A DNA stretch of 6,388 nucleotides, from contig RFNX01000256.1 in the NCBI GenBank assembly GCA_009926905.1, forward strand, positions 1 to 6,388. The letters are read 5' to 3'. This DNA comes from Flavobacteriales bacterium. Lineage in GTDB: Bacteria > Bacteroidota > Bacteroidia > Flavobacteriales_D > Crocinitomicaceae. The position numbers and the translations under genes are program-made. Within the stretch, counting starts at the first letter, position 1; each line of letters starts with the position of its first letter. Positions 1 through 5,562 of the stretch are shown here, in pieces. The notes below the pieces were generated by a model. That model saw only the letters and a list, made by a program, of their open reading frames with translations. It made no database searches and was not told where the DNA came from.

Positions 1-1046
1 TAATTCTTGGAAACGGAATGTTTAAACCGAATATTTCTACAATGGTAGGACAATTGTATAGAAATGGTGACAATCGTCGCGATTCAGCATTCTCTATTTT
101 CTATATGGGAATTAACCTTGGCGCTTTATTAGCACCAATTGTTATTGCTATTCTAACAGATGATATTTTTGCTACAAAAGGTGCTGATGGCGCTATTATC
201 AGTTACGGATACAAATATGGTTTCTTAGCTGCTGCTATTGGAATGGCAATTGGACAAATATTATTCAACTGGTTGTCATCTAAATATTTATTAGAAATCG
301 GTGTGGAACCAGGTGCTAAGAAACAAGAAACTAATTCAGAAGGAATCGTTGATCAAAAAACAGCAAAACAACCACTAACACACGAAGAAAAACAACGTAT
401 TACTGTAATTTTCATTTTAACTTTCTTCGTTATCTTTTTCTGGGCTGGTTTCGAACAAGCTGGTTCTTCTATGACATTGTATACAGACAAATACATCGAC
501 CGTCATTTATTTGGATGGGAAATTCCAACAGCTATTTTCCAATCTGTAAATCCATTATTTATTGTGGCTTTGGGTCCTATTTTCGCTTGGTTTTGGAACT
601 CAAAATATGGCGCAAGGTTGACTACACCAGTTAAAATGTCACTTGGTATGATTTTATTAGGTGTAGGTTTCTTATTTATGCTTTTTGCAACATATGGAGT
701 TCAAACAACAGGGTCAGGAGAAAAAGAAGTTGTTACTCAAAAAGCTGCTTTAATTTGGTTGGTAATGACTTATTTCTTCCACACTATTGGTGAACTTTGT
801 TTGTCTCCTGTTGGATTATCAGTGGTTACAAAACTTGCGCCTTTGAAATTAGCTTCAATGCTAATGGGAGTTTGGATGCTTTCTTCTTTTGTGGCAAACA
901 TCATGGGTGGTTACATCGCGATGTATGTTGAAAAACTGGGAGCTGCAACCATTTTCGTTTCTATTGCTGCTTTTGTAATAACATTAGGATTGCTGATGTT
1001 ATTATTGACAAGTAGATTATCTAAAATGATGCACGGAGTAAAATAA
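1..1046 (+). CDS. POT/PTR-family proton-coupled oligopeptide transporter, partial (5' end outside window)
   Basis: This is a major facilitator superfamily inner-membrane protein of the POT/PTR2 family, expected to import di- and tripeptides with protons. The frame is open to the left edge: codons from position 3 read ILGNG before the first ATG at 18, matching the middle of the next gene, so that ATG is internal. By alignment to the neighbour about 110 N-terminal residues (TM1-3 and the ExxERFxYY motif) are missing, giving about 457 aa in full. Counting the ATG at 18 as residue 1, visible marks are the TM4 FKPN lysine (K3), the PTR2 signature FSIFYMGINLGAL (25-37), the TM7 motif FWAGFEQAGSS with E146, and the TM10 motif GELCLSPVGLS with E259. 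TM6 is joined to TM7 by only a charged loop of about 35 residues, so the extra helices HA/HB of many bacterial POTs seem absent. Family assignment is firm; the exact substrate is not known. Confidence 0.93.
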   Translation, partial: ILGNGMFKPNISTMVGQLYRNGDNRRDSAFSIFYMGINLGALLAPIVIAILTDDIFATKGADGAIISYGYKYGFLAAAIGMAIGQILFNWLSSKYLLEIGVEPGAKKQETNSEGIVDQKTAKQPLTHEEKQRITVIFILTFFVIFFWAGFEQAGSSMTLYTDKYIDRHLFGWEIPTAIFQSVNPLFIVALGPIFAWFWNSKYGARLTTPVKMSLGMILLGVGFLFMLFATYGVQTTGSGEKEVVTQKAALIWLVMTYFFHTIGELCLSPVGLSVVTKLAPLKLASMLMGVWMLSSFVANIMGGYIAMYVEKLGAATIFVSIAAFVITLGLLMLLLTSRLSKMMHGVK

Positions 1047-1063
1047 TTTGATTAACTTTTTTC

Positions 1064-1094
1064 AAGGCTGTCTTCGGGCAGCCTTTTTATTTTA
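1064..1094 (+). terminator. Intrinsic terminator with UUCG tetraloop
   Basis: A 9-bp stem (1064-1072 with 1077-1085, one T-G wobble at 1071/1078) closes on a cUUCGg tetraloop at 1073-1076 and runs into a T-rich tail. It starts 17 nt after the stop of the first transporter and should end that transcript. Its tail ends only about 14 nt before the start codon of the second transporter. Confidence 0.88.
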
Positions 1095-1107
1095 AACAAA
1101 CTACCAA

Positions 1108-2727
1108 ATGAAAGAAAGACAACATCCAAAAGCTCTTCCCTACCTATTTTTCTCAGAAATGTGGGAACGATTCGGTTATTATTTGATGATTGGAATATTC
1201 ACGTTGTATCTGAAAGACGCCGAAAAAGGTTTTGGAATGAACGAAAATGAAGCTTCCGATTTGTATGGAACGTTCATTGCGTTTGTGTTTCTTACACCTT
1301 TCATTGGTGGATTATTGGCAGACAGAATCTTAGGCTATCGTCGTGCGATTACAATCGGTGGTATAATGATGGGTATTGGCTATTGTTTGATGGCGGTTCA
1401 CGATAAAAATGCATTGTATGTTGCGATGCTTTTGGTGATTTTAGGAAATGGATTTTTTAAGCCCAATATCTCCACTTTACTTGGAAATGTGTACAACGAA
1501 GAACGCTACAAAGCGAAGAAAGACGCAGGTTACAACATTTTCTATATGGGAATCAATATTGGAGCTTTTGTCTGTAATTTCTTTGGAGCAGCGCTTTACA
1601 ATATTTACGGTTGGTACGCTGCGTTTTTAGCTGCTGGAGTTGGAATGTTCATCGGCATCGTAATTTTCTGGGTTGGAACGAAGCATTTCAAACATGTGGA
1701 TGTGATCAAACCGACTTCTGAAAACGACATGAGTGTATTGAATATTTTCGGTGTCATTCTTTTGCCAGCTGTTGGTTTTGGCTTATTGGCTTTGTTGTTA
1801 CCTGAACCTTTATTTGGCTCAAAAACTACAGATGCGTTCCTATTCGGATGCGTACCAGTAATCTTTTTCTATGCGCGATTATTATACAAATCTCCTGCCG
1901 AAGAAAAGAAACCGATTGCTGCAATGTTGGCGATTTTTGCCGTTGTGATTTCATTTTGGGCAGTTTTCAAACAAAACGGATCAACCTTGAATACATGGGC
2001 AGATCGCTTTACAGACAGAGAAGTTCCCACTGCGATTCAACCAATGATGTCAGGATTGTTTTTAGCAGAAGAAATCACGTATGCAAAAGATTCTGTGGTG
2101 GTGATGGACAATCAATTTCGAGTGAAAGATAAAACGCTGAAAGAATGGAATTATCCAGCCTATTTCAAAAACATTCCTGCTGAAAAACTACCAGAAGAAG
2201 GCAAAACAATTTATGCATTTAACACCAATATTTTTCAATCTGTCAATCCGTTTTGGGTAATAGCTTTGACTCCATTGGTGCTGGCATTTTTTGGATTCTT
2301 GAACCGAAAAGGTTTAGAACCCTCCACTCCAACTAAGATTGCATTCGGATTGTTGATTTCTGGCTTGTCCTGTTTTGTGATGGTTGGCGCCGTTTATGCA
2401 AGTCACAATGGGATGGTAAAATCCTCTGCATGGTGGTTTATTGGTTCGTATGCTGTCGTCACAATCGGCGAATTATTCCTCAGTCCTATGGGATTGTCTT
2501 TGGTATCAAAACTCAGTCCACCGCGATTGACTTCATTGATGATGGGCGGTTGGTTCTTAGCAACTTCCATTGGAAACAAAATGTCGGGGGTTCTCAGTTC
2601 ATTGTGGGATGGCTACGAAGACAAAGCAAACTTTTTCTATGTGAATGTAATACTGCTCTGTTCAGCTTCTGCCTTGATGTTTTTGATGTTGCGCTGGTTG
2701 AATAAGATTTTTGCTGAATACAAATAA
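1108..2727 (+). CDS. POT/PTR-family oligopeptide transporter, 14-TM type with periplasmic insert
   Basis: Complete 539-aa inner-membrane transporter of the POT/PTR2 family. The hallmark ExxERFxYY motif is intact in TM1 (E17, E20, R21, F22, Y24, Y25). The first PTR2 signature spans residues 67-91 (GGLLADRILGYRR and on), the TM4 motif GNGFFKPN has K118, and the second signature YNIFYMGINIGAF is at 142-154. Two extra hydrophobic stretches (about 211-231 and 240-259) between TM6 and TM7 fit the HA/HB helices of bacterial POTs, for 14 TM in total. TM7 reads FWAVFKQNGST with K288 where the neighbouring transporter has Glu. TM10 keeps E455 in GELFLSPMGLS. Residues 311-375 are an insert absent from the neighbour, in the predicted periplasmic loop. 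The start at 1108 places the TM1 motif at the usual distance and follows an A-rich leader. Peptide is the expected substrate from family, but the TM7 change leaves coupling and specificity uncertain. Confidence 0.93.
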   Translation: MKERQHPKALPYLFFSEMWERFGYYLMIGIFTLYLKDAEKGFGMNENEASDLYGTFIAFVFLTPFIGGLLADRILGYRRAITIGGIMMGIGYCLMAVHDKNALYVAMLLVILGNGFFKPNISTLLGNVYNEERYKAKKDAGYNIFYMGINIGAFVCNFFGAALYNIYGWYAAFLAAGVGMFIGIVIFWVGTKHFKHVDVIKPTSENDMSVLNIFGVILLPAVGFGLLALLLPEPLFGSKTTDAFLFGCVPVIFFYARLLYKSPAEEKKPIAAMLAIFAVVISFWAVFKQNGSTLNTWADRFTDREVPTAIQPMMSGLFLAEEITYAKDSVVVMDNQFRVKDKTLKEWNYPAYFKNIPAEKLPEEGKTIYAFNTNIFQSVNPFWVIALTPLVLAFFGFLNRKGLEPSTPTKIAFGLLISGLSCFVMVGAVYASHNGMVKSSAWWFIGSYAVVTIGELFLSPMGLSLVSKLSPPRLTSLMMGGWFLATSIGNKMSGVLSSLWDGYEDKANFFYVNVILLCSASALMFLMLRWLNKIFAEYK

Positions 2728-2845
2728 ATCAGAAAATATGGCTGGATTCAAATTAATTACCTCAAATAATGGCGAATGCTATGATTAACAATGAATTAAA
2801 AAAATTGCCTTCTAGTTTTTTTTATAAATTTTGTGACGAAAAACT

Positions 2846-2853
2846 TAACTTTG
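2846..2853 (+). promoter_or_regulatory. Candidate Bacteroidota -7 element for the small lipoprotein gene
   Basis: TAACTTTG is an exact match to TAnnTTTG, the -7 consensus used by the Bacteroidota primary sigma factor. It lies 19 nt before the ATG at 2873, implying a very short leader. No TTG is visible at the expected -33 distance; the nearest (2831-2833) is too close. The call therefore rests on one half of the promoter. Confidence 0.45.
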
Positions 2854-2872
2854 ATTTACAAAACAGCAACTT

Positions 2873-3166
2873 ATGAAAAAAAGTCATTTATTTTCTGCCC
2901 TTAGTTTACTGATTTTTAGTTGTTCCAAATCACATGAAGGAATGACAAAAGCTACAATCAAAGACTTTACTGGTTTAGACGGTTGTGGAATGTTGATTGT
3001 TTTAGAAAATGGAGATGAAATTGAACCTTCAAACTTAAATAGTTTTTCATCATCCGTTTCGATCTCTGATGGACAAAAAGTATGGGTAAAATACCATGAA
3101 ATCGGAGCTATGAGTATCTGTATGGTGGGTCCAACGGTTGAGATTGATGAGTTGGAAGAGAGGTAA
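2873..3166 (+). CDS. Small secreted lipoprotein of unknown function
   Basis: A 97-aa protein with a type II signal peptide: KK at residues 2-3, a hydrophobic core, and a lipobox IFSC with the lipidated Cys at 17. The mature part of about 80 residues opens with a short polar linker (SKSHEGMTK). A compact, probably beta-rich domain follows, with DFTGLDGCGM (31-40), LENGDEI (44-50), DGQKVWVKY (66-74) and SICMVGPTVEI (81-91). Two mature-domain cysteines, C38 and C83, could form a disulphide. From memory, similar small proteins occur in other Flavobacteria-like genomes, but I know no assigned function. No acidic residues directly follow Cys17, so a Flavobacterial surface-export signal is not obvious and it may stay on the periplasmic side. 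It has its own candidate promoter and converges on the peptidase gene. The coding call is well supported by lipobox, start context and length; its role is unknown. Confidence 0.8.
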   Translation: MKKSHLFSALSLLIFSCSKSHEGMTKATIKDFTGLDGCGMLIVLENGDEIEPSNLNSFSSSVSISDGQKVWVKYHEIGAMSICMVGPTVEIDELEER

Positions 3167-3174
3167 AAGTAAAT

Positions 3175-4542
3175 TTATTTAAACTTCGTATCCAGCAAAT
3201 AAATAAAACCTGCGATTCCTGCTGCACCAAGTTCTAATTCGCGTTTATTGACACTTTCAAACACATCGCTTGCTGCATGGTGAAAATCAAAATAGCGTTG
3301 TGAATCCGGTACAAAACCAAATAAAGCAATTCCTGGAAACGATTCTTTCAATGGGCCAATGTCAACTCCACCATAACCTTTTTCGAAAACGTGCAAATCG
3401 TATTGAGTAAAATTAGAAGCTAATGATTGAAGAAACTTCAAATGCGCATCTGATCCGTCCACTCCAAAACCTCTAGGAGCAAATCCTCCTCGATCACTTT
3501 CCAAAGCTGCAATGTGTTTTTCGCCTTTTTCCTTTACCCAAGTAGCGTAGGTTTTACCACCCATGTTACCATTTTCTTCATTCATAAAAAACACAACTCT
3601 CAACGTATGTTCCGGTTTATATTTCAATTCTTTCATAATACGCAAAGCTTCCAAACAATGGATTACTCCTGCCCCATCGTCGTGAGCACCTTCACCTGCA
3701 TCCCATGAATCCAAGTGACCGCCAAACGTAATGATTTCATTCGGATATTTCGAACCAGTCATTTCTCCAATCACGTTGTATGAAACCGCATCTGGAAAAA
3801 CGCGACAATCCATTTCCAGCACCAATTCAACTTTATCTTTTTTCAAAGTTTCTGAAAGTAAATCCGCATCCTTCGTTGACAAAGCGCCTGCTGGAATGCG
3901 TGTTATGTTTTCTTCATAATGCATCGTTCCTGTGTGAGGATGATCGTCAATTGGCATTCCCAACGAACGAATGACAACTGCTTTAGCCCCTAATTTTCCA
4001 GCTTCAACAGCACCATTTCCACGGATTCCGTAACACAAACCATACGCTTTAAACGTTTGAATCTGAGCGGCATCCATAGGTTGATTTAAAAATACAATCT
4101 TGCCTTCCACTTGACTTTTCTTAGCTTCTTTCAATTGTTCTAAAGAGGTAAACTCAACTACTTCATCAGTTAATAGACCATCAGTTCCGATCGAACCTCC
4201 TAAAGCTAAAATGTGCAACTTAATCAAATCGCCCTTTTTAGTGCGCAACCAAGCAGATTCCTTTGTTCCTCTTTCCCAATGCGGCACTTTTATTTCTTGC
4301 AAATAAACTTTGTCAAAATTGTAGGATTTCATTTTTCGCTCGCTCCATTCTACTGCCATTTGCGCTTCAGAAGAACCTGATAATCTTGGGCCAACGTCTT
4401 TGCACAATTGTCTTAAATCTTCATATGCTTTACCGCGCAACAATGCTTCATCGTATATTTTTCTGATAAAGATTGAATCCGTTTGTGATTGAAATTGGAA
4501 TGAAAAACAAAATAATATGACAATTAATAAGAATCGTTTCAT
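3175..4542 (-). CDS. Secreted M28-family zinc metallopeptidase, carboxypeptidase Q-like
   Basis: A 455-aa exopeptidase with an N-terminal Sec signal (KRF then a hydrophobic run; cleavage likely near residues 18-20 at FQSQ), so it acts in the periplasm or outside. An inserted PA-like domain occupies roughly residues 115-240 (GKIVFLNQP, then GAKAVVIRS). The M28 catalytic core follows. Visible residues of the two-zinc site are H276 in GGHLDSWD (with D278), bridging D288 in AHDDGAG, E322 as likely general base and E323 as metal ligand in MNEENG, D350 in ALESDRGG, and a His of FDFHHAASD (H421 or H422, more likely the latter). The set is complete, so the enzyme should be active. Layout and length resemble carboxypeptidase Q (plasma glutamate carboxypeptidase), but an aminopeptidase specificity cannot be excluded by sequence alone. 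Products could feed the two peptide transporters nearby; this link is inference. Confidence 0.92.
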   Translation of the reverse strand: MKRFLLIVILFCFSFQFQSQTDSIFIRKIYDEALLRGKAYEDLRQLCKDVGPRLSGSSEAQMAVEWSERKMKSYNFDKVYLQEIKVPHWERGTKESAWLRTKKGDLIKLHILALGGSIGTDGLLTDEVVEFTSLEQLKEAKKSQVEGKIVFLNQPMDAAQIQTFKAYGLCYGIRGNGAVEAGKLGAKAVVIRSLGMPIDDHPHTGTMHYEENITRIPAGALSTKDADLLSETLKKDKVELVLEMDCRVFPDAVSYNVIGEMTGSKYPNEIITFGGHLDSWDAGEGAHDDGAGVIHCLEALRIMKELKYKPEHTLRVVFFMNEENGNMGGKTYATWVKEKGEKHIAALESDRGGFAPRGFGVDGSDAHLKFLQSLASNFTQYDLHVFEKGYGGVDIGPLKESFPGIALFGFVPDSQRYFDFHHAASDVFESVNKRELELGAAGIAGFIYLLDTKFK

Positions 4543-4594
4543 GCGTTTAGTTTGAGGTAAAAATAAGGATGTTTTCTAAATAGTTTTTAGGATT

Positions 4595-4602
4595 CAAATT
4601 TA
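4595..4602 (-). promoter_or_regulatory. Candidate Bacteroidota -7 element for the M28 peptidase gene
   Basis: Read on the minus strand this is TAAATTTG, an exact TAnnTTTG match, 52 nt upstream of the peptidase start codon at 4542. The -33 position would fall in the terminator hairpin of the upstream operon and has no TTG, so only the -7 half is supported. Confidence 0.42.
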
Positions 4603-4603
4603 G

Positions 4604-4640
4604 AAATAAAAAAAGCGTTTAAACACAGTCTAAACGCTTT
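4604..4640 (-). terminator. Intrinsic terminator of the nusB - DUF1573 - yajC block
   Basis: Perfect 10-bp stem AAAGCGTTTA / TAAACGCTTT (4631-4640 with 4612-4621) and a 9-nt loop. In the minus direction it is followed by a run of seven T and further T-rich sequence. It starts 20 nt after the yajC stop. On the plus strand the hairpin is followed only by ACATTTAAAA, so it is directional. Confidence 0.9.
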
Positions 4641-4660
4641 ACATTTAAAAACAGAATCTA

Positions 4661-4942
4661 TTATTTCACACTTGTCAATTGGTCTTCAGCATTTTGAGAA
4701 ACTGCTGATTTTTCAAAACGTATCTTTGTTCCTTCTGATTGAATCAAGATTGTAGAATCAGCGATTTCAAGAATTTTACCGTGAATTCCACCAATAGTAA
4801 CAACTTTGTCACCTGGTTTTAAATTCTCTCTGAATTTTTTCAATTCTTTTTGCTTTTTCATTTGCGGTCTTATCATGAAAAAGTAAAACACTAGGACCAT
4901 CAATCCTAACATTAATAAACTTTGCATTCCTTGTGCTCCCAT
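4661..4942 (-). CDS. yajC: Preprotein translocase subunit YajC
   Basis: A 93-aa single-span membrane protein with the YajC layout. One N-terminal transmembrane helix at about residues 7-23 runs into the family motif MIRPQMKKQKE (23-33). A small cytoplasmic domain follows, with LKPGDKVVTIGGIHGKI (41-57) and a C-terminal stretch ending the usual beta-rich fold. YajC associates with SecDF and the SecYEG channel and assists protein export. It is somewhat shorter than E. coli YajC (110 aa) but complete. It starts 7 nt after the DUF1573 stop, so the two are almost certainly cotranscribed. An alternative start at Met6 would keep the helix; the first Met gives the tighter operon spacing and is preferred. 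A strong terminator follows directly, making this the last gene of its transcript. Confidence 0.95.
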   Translation of the reverse strand: MGAQGMQSLLMLGLMVLVFYFFMIRPQMKKQKELKKFRENLKPGDKVVTIGGIHGKILEIADSTILIQSEGTKIRFEKSAVSQNAEDQLTSVK

Positions 4943-4949
4943 AATTGTT

Positions 4950-5339
4950 TTATTTGATTGTTGCTTTGATTTCTAAAATTGTAACGTTTGGCTCTGTATT
5001 CGTCATCACTGTTACTGTTTTGAAAACACGACTTGTTGTCAATCGATCTGTTTTCACTTGAGCAATGATTTCTCCAGTTTCTCCTGGTTGAATTGGTTCT
5101 GTTGGACGATCTGCTACAGTACAAGAACAAGAAGGACGAACTTCACCAAATACTAATGGATATTTCCCTGTGTTTTTTACTTTGAATTTCGCGTTGATTA
5201 CTTCACCTTTTACAACACGTCCTGCATTGTACATTTTAGTGATTTCCATTGTTGTTTTTTGGCCTACTTCAATGTTTGGCGTATCATCACATGAAGTTGC
5301 AGTAAGTGCTAATAAGGCAATAAATAGTAGTTTTTTCAT
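4950..5339 (-). CDS. DUF1573-domain lipoprotein
   Basis: A 129-aa lipoprotein: signal peptide MKKLLFIALLALTATSC with lipobox ATSC and the lipidated Cys at 17, followed by DD. The rest is one DUF1573 domain, an immunoglobulin-like beta sandwich family common in Bacteroidota. It shows AKFKVKNTGKYPLVF (50-64), the characteristic PSCSCT with C71 and C73, a PGETGEI turn (85-91), and TVTVMTNTEPN (108-118). The molecular function of this family is not established. Its place between nusB and yajC is, from memory, a recurrent gene order in Bacteroidota. The start codon is preceded by eight A residues with no Shine-Dalgarno, typical of the phylum. The acidic DD directly after the lipid Cys loosely resembles Flavobacterial surface-lipoprotein export signals; this is a weak hint only. 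No clear TAnnTTTG lies in the 223-nt upstream gap. Confidence 0.9.
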   Translation of the reverse strand: MKKLLFIALLALTATSCDDTPNIEVGQKTTMEITKMYNAGRVVKGEVINAKFKVKNTGKYPLVFGEVRPSCSCTVADRPTEPIQPGETGEIIAQVKTDRLTTSRVFKTVTVMTNTEPNVTILEIKATIK

Positions 5340-5374
5340 TTTTTTTTGTTTTATGATTTTAGGACTTTAAGATA

Positions 5375-5433
5375 GAACGACGAATGAGAGAATGAAGAAA
5401 GAGATAATGAAGATTTGAAAATTTGAAGATAAG
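5375..5433 (+). repeat. Purine-rich degenerate heptad-like tract
   Basis: G/A-rich DNA built of loosely repeated GAATGAG / GAATGAA / GAAAGAG-like units on the plus strand, with slips in phase. It resembles in composition, in opposite orientation, the cleaner heptamer array at 5489-5537. Repeat status is weak because the units are degenerate. Confidence 0.4.
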
Positions 5434-5435
5434 TT

Positions 5436-5449
5436 TCCGCCGAGGCGGA
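5436..5449. repeat. GC-rich palindrome, copy 1 (TCCGCC-GA-GGCGGA)
   Basis: Perfect 6-bp inverted repeat around a 2-nt centre, embedded in very AT-rich intergenic DNA. The same arms recur at 5541-5554 with a different centre. No T-run follows on either strand, so it is not an intrinsic terminator. It looks like a REP-type intergenic element. Confidence 0.75.
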
Positions 5450-5488
5450 TTGAAAATGAATCTGTAAATTTTCTAATATGTATTCTTG

Positions 5489-5537
5489 TTCACTCTTCAC
5501 TTTTAATTCTTAATTCTTAATTCTACATTCTTAATTC
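5489..5537 (-). repeat. Seven-unit 7-bp tandem repeat (GAATTAA on minus strand)
   Basis: Seven consecutive heptamers in perfect register. On the plus strand they are TTCACTC, TTCACTT, TTAATTC three times, TACATTC, TTAATTC. Four of the seven units are identical. The array ends 3 nt before the second palindrome and lies in the transcribed gap between nusB and the DUF1573 gene. Confidence 0.85.
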
Positions 5538-5540
5538 TGC

Positions 5541-5554
5541 TCCGCCCCGGCGGA
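5541..5554. repeat. GC-rich palindrome, copy 2 (TCCGCC-CC-GGCGGA)
   Basis: Same 6-bp arms as the copy at 5436-5449, with centre CC instead of GA, starting exactly 105 bp later. It sits 8 nt downstream of the nusB stop codon on the minus strand, so a nusB transcript would carry this hairpin at its 3' side. A1-C2-type T-run is lacking, which argues against intrinsic termination. Confidence 0.75.
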
Positions 5555-5562
5555 CTTAATTA

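Noticed and set aside
1044..1050. TAATTTG as a -7 promoter element for the second transporter
   Set aside because: One base short of TAnnTTTG and no TTG at the -33 distance; it also overlaps the stop region of the previous gene.
1848..2132. 94-codon plus-strand frame inside the second transporter
   Set aside because: Out of frame with a fully supported membrane protein and without recognisable motifs.
2798..2823. A7...T8 hairpin as a terminator for the second transporter
   Set aside because: The stem would be A-T only with a 12-nt loop, so it would be very weak; simple low complexity explains it.
4912..5130. 72-codon minus-strand frame across the DUF1573-yajC junction
   Set aside because: It overlaps both well-supported genes in another frame, is full of Asn/Ser/Arg, and has no domain or signal; a shadow frame.
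5541..5554. Palindrome copy 2 as the nusB terminator
   Set aside because: Right position after the stop codon but no T-run follows in the minus direction; kept as a repeat instead.
5375..5554. CRISPR array
   Set aside because: Repeat units are 7 bp tandem and 14 bp palindromes without regular 25-40 bp repeats or unique spacers, and no cas genes are present.
5340..5562. A promoter for the DUF1573-yajC pair in the intergenic gap
   Set aside because: No TAnnTTTG on the minus strand (no CAAAnnTA on the plus strand) in this gap; the best partial match is poor, so cotranscription with nusB is as likely.
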